The position numbers and the translations under genes were made by a program. 64,000 nt of DNA from NCBI RefSeq assembly GCF_029023785.1, contig NZ_CP118955.1:990501-1054500 (forward strand). The letters run 5' to 3'. Position 1 is the first letter of the stretch, and the number at the start of each line of letters is the position of its first letter. Shown here piece after piece: positions 39,756-48,117 of this stretch. The stretch comes from Enterococcus faecium. Its GTDB lineage: Bacteria; Bacillota; Bacilli; Lactobacillales; Enterococcaceae. A model generated the notes under the pieces. It was not told the DNA's origin. It worked only from the letters and a program-made list of their open reading frames with translations, and searched no databases.

Positions 39756-41021
39756 ATGATGAACAGTATTGAAAATGAAGAATTTATCCCTATATTATTA
39801 GGAAGCGACATGAACGTTTATGGTATGGCACGTTCTTTTAATGAAGCATACGGCAAAATCTGCCAAGCATATGCTTCGGATCAGTTAGCCCCTACCCGCT
39901 ACAGTAAAATTGTCAATGTAGAAGTTATTCCAGGATTTGATAAAGACCCTGTATTTATCGAGACGATGCTTCGTTTGGCAAAAGAAAGATATTCTGATAA
40001 GAGTAAAAAATATCTTTTGATTGCTTGTGGTGATGGATATGCAGAATTGATCTCCCAACATAAACAAGAGCTGTCAGAATATTTTATCTGTCCATATATT
40101 GATTATTCTTTATTTGAAAGACTGATCAATAAAGTAAGCTTTTATGAAGTTTGTGAAGAATATGATCTTCCGTATCCTAAAACATTGATCGTCAGAGAAG
40201 AAATGTTAGTAAATGGACATTTGGAACAGGAATTGCCTTTTGAATTCCCAGTTGCTTTGAAACCTGCAAACAGTGTGGAGTATCTTTCTGTCCAATTTGA
40301 AGGAAGAAAAAAAGCTTTTATTTTAGAGACTAGAGAAGAGTTCGATTTAATTTTAGGCCGGATATACGAAGCCGGTTATAAAAGTGAAATGATTGTACAA
40401 GATTTTATCCCGGGTGATGATAGTAATATGCGTGTGCTAAATGCGTATGTAGATGAAGATCATCAAGTTCGGATGATGTGTCTTGGTCATCCACTGTTAG
40501 AAGATCCTACACCAGCATCGATTGGTAATTACGTTGTGATCATGCCAGATTATAACGAAAAAATCTATCAAACCATTAAGGCATTTTTGGAAAAAATCGA
40601 ATATACAGGCTTTGCCAATTTCGATATGAAGTATGATCCTAGAGATGGAGAATATAAATTATTTGAAATCAATTTGAGACAAGGTCGTAGCAGTTTCTTT
40701 GTGACATTGAACGGCTTGAATCTGGCTCGTTTCGTCACAGAAGATCGAGTGTTTAACAAACCCTTTGTTGAAACGACCTATGGAACGAATCAATCAGATA
40801 AAGCAAGATTATGGATGGGTGTGCCCAAAAAAATCTTTTTAGAATATGCTCGGGAAAATGAAGACAAAAAACTAGCTGAGCAAATGATCAAAGAAAATCG
40901 TTACGGTACTACTGTGTTTTATGAAAAAGACCGGTCAATCAAGCGCTGGTTGTTGATGAAATATATGTTCCATAACTATATTCCAAGATTCAAAAAGTAT
41001 TTTCATGTGAAAGAAGGCTAG
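39756..41021 (+). CDS. aslA: D-aspartate ligase AslA (ATP-grasp)
   Basis: 421-aa ATP-grasp enzyme that adds D-aspartate to the epsilon-amino group of L-Lys in the peptidoglycan precursor, forming the side-chain bridge used by E. faecium. The N-terminal PILLGSDMNVYGMARSFNEA, the ATP-grasp core (PVALKPANS, MIVQDFIPGDDSNMR) and the metal-binding end KLFEINLRQGRSSFF match the Aslfm family as I recall it. Start is ATG 39756 or 39759. The next gene is the aspartate racemase that supplies its substrate. Cytoplasmic. Confidence 0.92.
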   Translation: MMNSIENEEFIPILLGSDMNVYGMARSFNEAYGKICQAYASDQLAPTRYSKIVNVEVIPGFDKDPVFIETMLRLAKERYSDKSKKYLLIACGDGYAELISQHKQELSEYFICPYIDYSLFERLINKVSFYEVCEEYDLPYPKTLIVREEMLVNGHLEQELPFEFPVALKPANSVEYLSVQFEGRKKAFILETREEFDLILGRIYEAGYKSEMIVQDFIPGDDSNMRVLNAYVDEDHQVRMMCLGHPLLEDPTPASIGNYVVIMPDYNEKIYQTIKAFLEKIEYTGFANFDMKYDPRDGEYKLFEINLRQGRSSFFVTLNGLNLARFVTEDRVFNKPFVETTYGTNQSDKARLWMGVPKKIFLEYARENEDKKLAEQMIKENRYGTTVFYEKDRSIKRWLLMKYMFHNYIPRFKKYFHVKEG

Positions 41022-41024
41022 TTC

Positions 41025-41756
41025 ATGGAGAATTTTTTCAGTATTTTAGGCGGAATGGGCACGATGGCGACAGAAAGTTTTGTTCGCTTGATCAACCACC
41101 GAACGAAAGCTACAAAAGATCAAGAATATTTGAATTATGTCTTATTCAATCATGCAACAGTTCCTGATCGTACAGCTTATATTTTAGATCGATCAGAAGA
41201 AAATCCAATGCCGTTTCTGCTGGATGATATTGAGAAACAAAATTTATTGCAGCCGAACTTCATTGTGTTGACTTGTAACACCGCACACTACTTTTTTGAA
41301 GAATTACAAGCGGCAACGGATATTCCTATCCTTCATATGCCAAGAGAAGCAGCAAATGAACTTGTCCGTCAGCATACGACAGGGAGAGTAGCGATTCTAG
41401 GAACAGAAGGAAGTATGAAAGCTGGAATCTATGAACGCGAAGTCAAAAATCTTGGATTCGAAACAGTGATTCCTGATACTGTTCTTCAAGAAAAAATCAA
41501 TTATCTGATCTATCATGAGATCAAGGAATCGGATTATTTGAATCAAGAGCTATATTACGAAATCTTAGAAGAAGCGGTAGAGCGCCTAAACTGTGAAAAA
41601 GTCATCTTAGGTTGCACAGAATTGTCATTGATGCATGAATTTGCTGAAGATAACCATTATCCAGTGATCGATGCCCAATCTATTTTAGCAGATCGGACGA
41701 TTGAACGAGCGCTAGCTGAAAGAAGCAAGGCATTGGATACAGCATCGGAAAAGTAA
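41025..41756 (+). CDS. racD: Aspartate racemase
   Basis: 243-aa Asp/Glu racemase-family protein without cofactor. The two catalytic cysteines lie in [10 protein letters not shown] (about residue 85) and [11 protein letters not shown] (about residue 197). It converts L-Asp to D-Asp, the substrate of the D-aspartate ligase encoded just upstream (3-base gap). This pairing supports the aspartate rather than glutamate assignment. Confidence 0.92.
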   Translation: MENFFSILGGMGTMATESFVRLINHRTKATKDQEYLNYVLFNHATVPDRTAYILDRSEENPMPFLLDDIEKQNLLQPNFIVLTCNTAHYFFEELQAATDIPILHMPREAANELVRQHTTGRVAILGTEGSMKAGIYEREVKNLGFETVIPDTVLQEKINYLIYHEIKESDYLNQELYYEILEEAVERLNCEKVILGCTELSLMHEFAEDNHYPVIDAQSILADRTIERALAERSKALDTASEK

Positions 41757-41764
41757 AAAAATTG

Positions 41765-41810
41765 GATTTGGGGCAAATATCCTAAAAGATATTTGGTCCA
41801 AATCTTTTTG
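41765..41810 (+). terminator. Terminator after racD
   Basis: GATTTGGGGCAAATATC pairs with GATATTTGGTCCAAATC (mostly matched), followed by TTTTT. Confidence 0.88.
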
Positions 41811-41890
41811 TAAAAGAAAAAGAAAACTGGTAATGATACGCCCGGAATGATATAATTTTACTATGCACAATGTGAGAGGAGTTCGTAATT

Positions 41891-42775
41891 ATGACAGATA
41901 ATTTGCAATTAGTCATCATAACAGGTATGAGCGGTGCAGGGAAAACAGTAGCTATCCAAAGTTTTGAAGATATGGGCTATTTTTGTATCGATAATATGCC
42001 GCCTCGATTGATTCCAAAATTCTGGGAATTAATCAAAGAATCAGGCAAAGTCACAAAAATGGCTTTAGGAGTGGATTTACGTTCTCGTTCCTTCTTTGAA
42101 GAAATCCAAAACATGCTGATCGAAATCGAAAATACGAACTTCATCGACACTTCTATCTTATTTTTAGATGCTTCAGACGAAGAACTAGTGGCTCGCTACA
42201 AAGAAACAAGACGAGCACATCCAATGGCGATGGACGGTTTGATCACTGAAGGGATACGTAAAGAACGGGCGATACTAGACGACTTGAAAGCCCAAGCTTC
42301 CGTGATCATTGATACGACGACATTGACACCACGACAATTACGTGAAAAAATCAATGAGTCATTCAAATCAAAGGGAGACCAAGGATTTCGGATCGAATTT
42401 GTATCATTTGGTTTTAAATACGGGTTGCCGATCGATTCGGATATTGTGATGGATGTGCGTTTTTTGCCCAACCCTCATTATATCCCGGAACTAAGACCAT
42501 TGACCGGAAAAGATCAGCCAGTCTATGATTATGTGATGTCCTTTGATGAAACGCAATCATTCTACCATAAATTTTTGGATCTTCTGGAAACTGTATTGCC
42601 TGGATACATTAAAGAAGGAAAAAGCAGCTTGACAGTTGCAATCGGCTGTACAGGCGGTCAACACCGTTCTGTGGCATTGACTGAACGTTTGGCAAATGCT
42701 TTAGGGAAAAACTATAAAGTCAATGTGACACATCGGGACAAGGATAAAAGGAAAGAGACGGTGAACCGGTCGTGA
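41891..42775 (+). CDS. rapZ: RapZ/YvcJ-family nucleotide-binding protein
   Basis: 294-aa P-loop protein: Walker [11 protein letters not shown] (about residues 8-17), RRAHPMA and the conserved C-terminal [14 protein letters not shown]. In E. coli RapZ controls amino-sugar synthesis through small RNAs; in Firmicutes the role is less clear and includes competence and possible metabolite binding. GAGAGGAG lies 11 bases before ATG. First of the rapZ-yvcK-whiA operon; its stop overlaps the yvcK start. Confidence 0.93.
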   Translation: MTDNLQLVIITGMSGAGKTVAIQSFEDMGYFCIDNMPPRLIPKFWELIKESGKVTKMALGVDLRSRSFFEEIQNMLIEIENTNFIDTSILFLDASDEELVARYKETRRAHPMAMDGLITEGIRKERAILDDLKAQASVIIDTTTLTPRQLREKINESFKSKGDQGFRIEFVSFGFKYGLPIDSDIVMDVRFLPNPHYIPELRPLTGKDQPVYDYVMSFDETQSFYHKFLDLLETVLPGYIKEGKSSLTVAIGCTGGQHRSVALTERLANALGKNYKVNVTHRDKDKRKETVNRS

Positions 42776-43770
42776 AAATGAAAACCTACCGGATAAGAAA
42801 ACCAAAGATCGTAGTGGTCGGCGGTGGCACTGGTCTGCCAGTTATCCTGAAAAGTTTGCGAAATCAAGGAGCAGATATCACAGCAGTAGTGACTGTTGCA
42901 GATGATGGGGGAAGCAGCGGTGCAATCAGAGAATCGATCGCTATGGCTCCTCCTGGTGACTTGAGAAATGTCTTAGTGGCGTTATCGGATATGCCACAAT
43001 TCTATGAAGATATTTTCCAATACCGTTTCAAAAAGGAAGATCAGTTTTTAGCCAATCATACGATCGGTAATCTGATCATTGCCGCAGTTTCCGAGATGCG
43101 GGGAAGCACTTATGAGGCGATTCAATTATTAGCAAAAATGATGCATGTAGATGGACATGTTTATCCTTCTTCAGAAACTCCTTTGACCTTGCATGCTGTC
43201 TTTAAAGACGGAACGACTGCAGTAGGAGAATCTAAAATCGCGATCGACCGTAAAACCATTGACCGTGTGTATGTCTGCAACACAAATGATAAAAGTGAAG
43301 CCAAAGCGGCTCGAAAAGTCGTTTCAGCAATTATGGACGCCGACATGGTCGTTTTGGGACCCGGAAGTTTATTCACCAGTATCCTTCCAAATTTAGTGAT
43401 ACCAGAAATCGGCGAAGCAATGCTCAAGACAACTGCTGAAACCGTCTATATCTGTAATATCATGACCCAAAAAGGGGAAACGGAACATTTCACAGATGCC
43501 GATCATATACGTGTTTTACACAAGCATTTGAATCAGCCTTTTATCGATACAGTATTGGTCAATACGGAAAAAGTGCCTGAAGATTATATGGACCCAGAGA
43601 TCTATGATGAGTATCTAGTACAAGTCGCACACGACTTCAACGGATTGAGAAATGAAGGATGTCGAGTGATTTCCACCGACTTTTTGGAATTGAAAGATGG
43701 GGGTGTCTTCCACGATGGAGACAAAGTAGTAGAAGAATTGTTCCGTTTAGTTTTCGGTTCAAAATATTAA
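42772..43770 (+). CDS. yvcK: YvcK/CofD-like gluconeogenesis and morphology factor
   Basis: 332-aa protein with a CofD-like Rossmann fold ([20 protein letters not shown], then [11 protein letters not shown] and PPGDLRNVL). In B. subtilis YvcK binds UDP-sugars and is needed for growth and wall integrity on gluconeogenic carbon. GTG 42772 overlaps the rapZ stop by 4 bases; ATG 42778 is an alternative start. It lies 33 bases before whiA. Confidence 0.93.
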   Translation: MKMKTYRIRKPKIVVVGGGTGLPVILKSLRNQGADITAVVTVADDGGSSGAIRESIAMAPPGDLRNVLVALSDMPQFYEDIFQYRFKKEDQFLANHTIGNLIIAAVSEMRGSTYEAIQLLAKMMHVDGHVYPSSETPLTLHAVFKDGTTAVGESKIAIDRKTIDRVYVCNTNDKSEAKAARKVVSAIMDADMVVLGPGSLFTSILPNLVIPEIGEAMLKTTAETVYICNIMTQKGETEHFTDADHIRVLHKHLNQPFIDTVLVNTEKVPEDYMDPEIYDEYLVQVAHDFNGLRNEGCRVISTDFLELKDGGVFHDGDKVVEELFRLVFGSKY

Positions 43771-43803
43771 GCAATTTATTGTTGGAGAAAGGAGGAGAAT
43801 AGG

Positions 43804-44739
43804 ATGTCATTTGCTGCAGATGTGAAGAAAGAACTAACTGGTTTGGAAGTTCATCGAGAACATGCGAAAGCGGAATTAGCTGCTTTGCTGCGAATGAACG
43901 GCTCTTTAGGTATTGTGAACCAGCAGTTTATTTTGAACGTCCAAACAGAAAATGCTGCAATTGCCAGACGTATCTATTCTCTTTTGAAAGATCATTATCA
44001 GGTACGAAGTGAGCTACTCGTTCGTAAAAAAATGAAATTAAAAAAGAACAATGTCTATATCGTCCGGTTGAAGCAAGGCACAAAAGATGTGTTGATGGAT
44101 CTTGATATCATGGATGGTATGATGTTCAATGGACACGTTTCGGACGAGATTATGGGAAATTCGCAAAAAATGCGTTCTTACTTACGTGGTGCTTTTATGG
44201 CCTCAGGTTCAGTCAATAATCCGGAAACGAGCCGTTATCATTTGGAAATATTTTCTATTTATGAACAGCATAACCAAGACATTTGCGATATGTTAAATTA
44301 TTACGGTCTACATGCTCGAACGCTTGAACGGCGCAATGGCTATATTTCTTATTTAAAAGGAGCAGAAAAAATTGCTGATTTCTTAACATTGATTGGTGCA
44401 ACCAACTCAATGCTCCGATTTGAAGATGTTCGAATCGTACGGGATATGAGAAATTCGGTCAATCGTCTAGTCAATTGTGAGACAGCAAATCTGAACAAGA
44501 CGATTGATGCGGCTTCTAAACAAATCGAAAACATCGAATTGATCGAAGCAAAGGTCGGTCTACATGCCCTTCCTGAAAAACTTCAGGAAATCGCAGAACT
44601 TCGGCTTCAACATCCAGAGGTCAGCTTGAAAGAATTAGGGGAAATGATTCCCTCAGGTGCGATATCAAAATCGGGAATTAATCACCGAATTCGCAAAATA
44701 AATGAATTTGCGGAAAAACTGCGTGAAGAAGTAGTTTAA
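43804..44739 (+). CDS. whiA: WhiA, LAGLIDADG-like DNA-binding regulator
   Basis: 311-aa protein. The N-terminal two thirds carry the degenerate LAGLIDADG fold ([20 protein letters not shown], near residue 130). The C-terminal HTH is around [20 protein letters not shown]. WhiA binds DNA and affects division and chromosome segregation in Firmicutes. GGAGGAG lies 6-7 bases before ATG. Last gene of the operon. Confidence 0.93.
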   Translation: MSFAADVKKELTGLEVHREHAKAELAALLRMNGSLGIVNQQFILNVQTENAAIARRIYSLLKDHYQVRSELLVRKKMKLKKNNVYIVRLKQGTKDVLMDLDIMDGMMFNGHVSDEIMGNSQKMRSYLRGAFMASGSVNNPETSRYHLEIFSIYEQHNQDICDMLNYYGLHARTLERRNGYISYLKGAEKIADFLTLIGATNSMLRFEDVRIVRDMRNSVNRLVNCETANLNKTIDAASKQIENIELIEAKVGLHALPEKLQEIAELRLQHPEVSLKELGEMIPSGAISKSGINHRIRKINEFAEKLREEVV

Positions 44740-44746
44740 TCCAAAG

Positions 44747-44796
44747 AAAAAACTGATACATGAAGCAGGAGATGCGAATGTATCAGTTTTTTTTAA
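44747..44796 (+). terminator. Terminator after whiA
   Basis: AAAACTGATACAT pairs with ATGTATCAGTTTT around a 16-base loop, then Ts. Confidence 0.9.
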
Positions 44797-44917
44797 AAGT
44801 TATACTTGCTTTTCTTCCGTCAAACTATAATTCCATCTTTACTGGAGTAACATAATTTGGAAAGGCTTCTATTGTTTTTAATACAATCGTATAAAAAGCG
44901 GGGAGACAACTGAATGA

Positions 44918-45294
44918 AGATTTTAGTTTTGTACATAAATTTTTGCTTAATATAGAAGTCCTGATATAGATAAGATCAAGTATTTATCTATAACTGGCCT
45001 GATTAATTAAAAAACTGGAAGGAACTGCTCGATCATCCTTGAGAACTGCTCTTCTTACTTCTGGTCAAGATTCTCGTGGTTGGTGGATAAGGATGGTTGA
45101 TAAGTTCATTGGATTAGCTAGTCGAAAACAACCAGGTGTAATTAATGTAGAAGTTTTAACAAGGGGATGGAGTGATTTATTCAGTGATAATCATAAGTTC
45201 ATAAATAGTAATTGAGATGTATGGTTGGAATACGTTATACCTGAACTTGAACTACCAAGATTTGGTTTAGAATTTGAGAATCGATGTTTATAAA
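44918..45294 (+). pseudogene. Decayed gene of unknown family beside two membrane paralogs
   Basis: Several short frames read in order. A ribosome-binding-site-like GGGGAG is followed by a short frame near 44914. A frame from about 45004 reads KKLEGTARSSLRTALLTSGQ, DSRGWWIRMVDKFIGLASRK, QPGVINVEVLTRGWSDLFSD and NHKFINSN, then TGA (perhaps a former Trp), then DVWLEYVIPELELPRFGLEF and ENRCL. Multiple stops and shifts show decay. I do not recognise the protein. It may have been a toxin or surface gene paired with the downstream proteins, but this is speculation. Confidence 0.5.
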
Positions 45295-45306
45295 GGGAGG
45301 GCAAAA

Positions 45307-45963
45307 ATGCGTTTTTTTACAACTTTTACTATCATTATGATTGCAGTACTTTTTATTTTTCTAGATATAGCAAAGCGAAATACAGCATTTTTATTATATC
45401 GGGTTTTACTTCGAGCAGGTCTCATAACATTTATATCGATCGTTGGATTTTTTCTATTCACAGTTATTGTATTTATTTGGAGAACTCCAGCACCACCATT
45501 GCCAGAGATTACATATGGAGAATTTCCTTTTAGACTTGAGTATGAATTGAATGAAGAATTACATGTGATAGAAGACACGTTAATAGTTGAATTTGATGGA
45601 TTTGGAATGAACGAAGGCATAGGGAGATATCGTAGATGGACAAGTCGTTTAGCCAGCGGAGAAGATTTAGTGTTGCTGTTAGAAGTTAGTGATAATAAGC
45701 AAATATTTTATTTTCCAGGACCTGCTAATTATTACATGGGAGATAGGTTGAATGGTTATAATCATACTTTTCCTAGTGCTTCTTTCATTGAAAGGGAAAG
45801 AGGCATTATTAGAAGGGATATTTTACATGACAAAGAATTATTAGAACAATTTGGTCCGCTTGATCAAAATACAATAAATGAAGAAGAATTGTTAAATCAA
45901 TATAATATAAGGCTAGTGAATTGGGAAATATCTGAACCGATTGTTAACAATTTTGGTGATTAG
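45307..45963 (+). CDS. Membrane-anchored protein, paralog 1 of 2
   Basis: 218 aa from ATG 45307, chosen because GGGAGGG lies 5 bases upstream. Two hydrophobic segments occupy about residues 4-20 and 28-56; the remaining 160 residues form one soluble domain starting PLPEITYGEFPFRLEYELNE. That domain is shared with the gene at 46142: PEIT.GEF.FRLEYE, VIEDT, FDGF, ANY.MGD and IRLV.WE are conserved in both. Probably the C-terminal domain faces outside. I do not know the family. Candidate immunity or envelope protein; only position and duplication suggest this. Confidence 0.65.
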   Translation: MRFFTTFTIIMIAVLFIFLDIAKRNTAFLLYRVLLRAGLITFISIVGFFLFTVIVFIWRTPAPPLPEITYGEFPFRLEYELNEELHVIEDTLIVEFDGFGMNEGIGRYRRWTSRLASGEDLVLLLEVSDNKQIFYFPGPANYYMGDRLNGYNHTFPSASFIERERGIIRRDILHDKELLEQFGPLDQNTINEEELLNQYNIRLVNWEISEPIVNNFGD

Positions 45964-45989
45964 AAAACAATTACGATAAATAGAAACAA

Positions 45990-46031
45990 GCCAAATCATC
46001 AGCAAGTAAAAGCTGATGATTTGGCCTTTCT
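45990..46031 (+). terminator. Terminator between the two membrane paralogs
   Basis: GCCAAATCATCAGC pairs perfectly with GCTGATGATTTGGC around a short loop, followed by CTTTCTT. Confidence 0.8.
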
Positions 46032-46141
46032 TATACGAGTAGTAGGAATTCATAGCGAATATTATTACGATCAGTAGATATTTTGATATTAAAGGAGTAT
46101 TACGAACTAGTATGTGAGAATGTAGAGGTGATTTGCGAATA

Positions 46142-46699
46142 ATGAGAAATTTATCAAATAGAAACAAAATATTAATCATTATTGTTGTTATAGCTGTGTT
46201 TCATCTGGGAACGAATGCGGTTTTAAGTAGAATAATATTGGGTCCTAAGCCACCAAGGCCAGAAATTACCCGAGGGGAGTTTGATTTTAGATTAGAATAT
46301 GAAGTAGATGGGGAAAGGATTGTGATAGAAGATACAATTGTTGCATTATTTGATGGATTTTCTGCAGATGCAGGTAGCATGGCATGGTATCGCACGTGGC
46401 GTCTACATTTAGCAAGTGATAGACGATCACGAAATATCTTATTAGATGAATTAGAGGATGGTCGAAGAATATCTTATGTCCCAGAAAGTGCTAACTATTT
46501 TATGGGAGATGTACAGAAAGAAAGAGAGCCTAATCCTAATTGGTATCCATTTAATGGCGTAACAATAGAATATCCACGCAATAAAACACCTGAAATAGGT
46601 GCAAAATTTATAAGTGGTTTAGAAGATCTGTACGATAGGTTTGGAATCCGTCTTGTTAGTTGGGAACACGATCCACCAATAGAAAATCGTTTTGAATAA
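46142..46699 (+). CDS. Membrane-anchored protein, paralog 2 of 2
   Basis: 185 aa from ATG 46142 (AGAGGTG about 11 bases upstream; TTG 46133 is too close to it). One N-terminal hydrophobic segment (ILIIIVVIAVFHLGTNAVLS) precedes a soluble domain homologous to that of the neighbouring 45307 gene: RPEITRGEFDFRLEYEVDGE, IVIEDTIVALFDGF, ESANYFMGD and FGIRLVSWEHDPPIENRF. The two soluble domains have diverged clearly, so the duplication is not recent. Function unknown. Confidence 0.65.
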   Translation: MRNLSNRNKILIIIVVIAVFHLGTNAVLSRIILGPKPPRPEITRGEFDFRLEYEVDGERIVIEDTIVALFDGFSADAGSMAWYRTWRLHLASDRRSRNILLDELEDGRRISYVPESANYFMGDVQKEREPNPNWYPFNGVTIEYPRNKTPEIGAKFISGLEDLYDRFGIRLVSWEHDPPIENRFE

Positions 46700-47270
46700 T
46701 CGAAATCTGCTAATCCATTTCATCAGCCAGTGAATGTTGTAATGGAACAATTTGGTTTAGTGTTCAAAACCATTGAAATACTAGGATGTGATCAGCAAAA
46801 ATGAATCTGAATAAAAAAGAGAGCAACTATTAGATGAGAGGAGTTAAGAGTTGTTAGCTTTATACGAATCAAAGTGGCAAATATAGATGCGTATGCATTT
46901 GTGTTTGCCATCTTGCATTTGGTAGACGAGATAGGTATAAGCTAAAGAAATAACTTGTTTAAAATAAACGACCTAGCTCAACAAACGACCATCTAATCAA
47001 CTAACAGCATACATAAAAGCAACTATTTTTGAAGTAGAATTGAAATCGGGATAACTTAAAAAGTGATTGGGATACTAGTGAGAATCACCGTACATAAATA
47101 TTACTCGTTAAGGGGAATTGAGAAATTTTGTATGAAAATTTAAGAATTAGTTAGTATGCGCAAGTCAAAAATATGAATAAATTATTTGGTGGAGATAATT
47201 TGCTCAGCTTGTCATAAGAAATGAGATAATCTGGCAGATGCAAGCTTTTGGACACCATTTATTCGGAATA
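46700..47270. other. 571-base stretch of decayed or non-coding DNA
   Basis: Short broken frames only; one (46705-46795) reads KSANPFHQPVNVVMEQFGLV without a start. No gene or promoter is convincing. It ends where the intergenic repeat at 47271 begins. Confidence 0.4.
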
Positions 47271-47395
47271 AGGAGGTTGGGACAGAAGCGTTTAACTCCA
47301 AGAAATAAGAAGGAGTTGCTTCTGCTTCCGCCGTTTATACGTGTTTAGAGCGTGAGACAAAAGTGTTCTTTACTTTTGTCCCACGCTCCTTATTT
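47271..47395 (+). repeat. Second copy of the modular intergenic repeat, with terminator
   Basis: GAGGTTGGGACAGAAG, then CCAAGAAATAAGAAG, then GAGCGTGAGACAAAAGT pairing with ACTTTTGTCCCACGCTC. Same module order as the copy at 14708-14876, in the opposite orientation. The final hairpin (47348-47388) is followed by a T-rich run on the plus strand. Confidence 0.65.
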
Positions 47396-47397
47396 TT

Positions 47398-47919
47398 TTA
47401 TTTTGTTTGGATCAATTCTTTTAATTCCTTTATTGAAATAGATTCATCAAAGATTTCTTTACCCAAGATGACAGTTGGAACAAATCGAATATGTGCTTGC
47501 TCAGCTTCGTTGATGACAGCTTGGCTCAGCTGTTCGTCTTTTAGTTCTGTCAGCTTTAGTTTATCTACTGCAAAATCCGCTACTTCTTGGAGAGAAAGAT
47601 GTTTCCACTCGTCTTGAGTATCGAATATTTGTTTGATCTCTTTGATCGCTTTTTGACCATCGCTGATTGTGAGATACCGGTGCATCACGTTCCCTCGCAG
47701 CAAGCTTTCTTTTTCTTTATCGAACAATTTGATCACTCGCTGCAATTGCCCGCTTTGGACTGCTTCTTCTAATAGCTCATAAGATTCTTCAAACCATTGT
47801 CGGCAATACGGACAAGCTAAGTTGATGAATTCGACCATTTTTTTAGGAGCATTCGATGAACCATAAAGGATTCCTTTTTGTGTATTTGTTTTCGTTGCAT
47901 CAATCACTGATATATCCAT
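47398..47919 (-). CDS. DsbA/thioredoxin-like disulfide protein
   Basis: 173-aa thioredoxin-fold protein with the active site NLACPYCRQWF (CPYC, about residues 35-38), a helical insert, and the cis-Pro loop in HIRFVPTVILGKEIFD. No signal peptide, so probably cytoplasmic, in contrast to exported DsbA. Likely a thiol-disulfide oxidoreductase or redox sensor. GAGGTG lies 6-7 bases before ATG. Divergent from nifJ, with a TTTAGAC/GTCTAAA repeat between them. Confidence 0.82.
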   Translation of the reverse strand: MDISVIDATKTNTQKGILYGSSNAPKKMVEFINLACPYCRQWFEESYELLEEAVQSGQLQRVIKLFDKEKESLLRGNVMHRYLTISDGQKAIKEIKQIFDTQDEWKHLSLQEVADFAVDKLKLTELKDEQLSQAVINEAEQAHIRFVPTVILGKEIFDESISIKELKELIQTK

Positions 47920-47975
47920 GTTAAAACACCTCTTTCGCTTATAGTTTATACATGTCTGACAAAAAAAGGCAACGA

Positions 47976-47994
47976 TTTAGACTGTTTGTCTAAA
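47976..47994. promoter_or_regulatory. Inverted repeat between the DsbA-like gene and nifJ
   Basis: TTTAGAC, 5 bases, GTCTAAA, a TetR-operator-like size, in the 198-base divergent intergenic region. A TATAAT at 48072 may be the nifJ -10 element. Confidence 0.45.
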
Positions 47995-48117
47995 AATTAG
48001 ATGACCAATTCAAATAGATATATGTAAAATATTTTTATAAATAAAAGAAAAAAATGGAATGTTTTACGTTATAATGGAACAGATAATAAGAGAGAATATG
48101 AACAAGGATGATGAATC

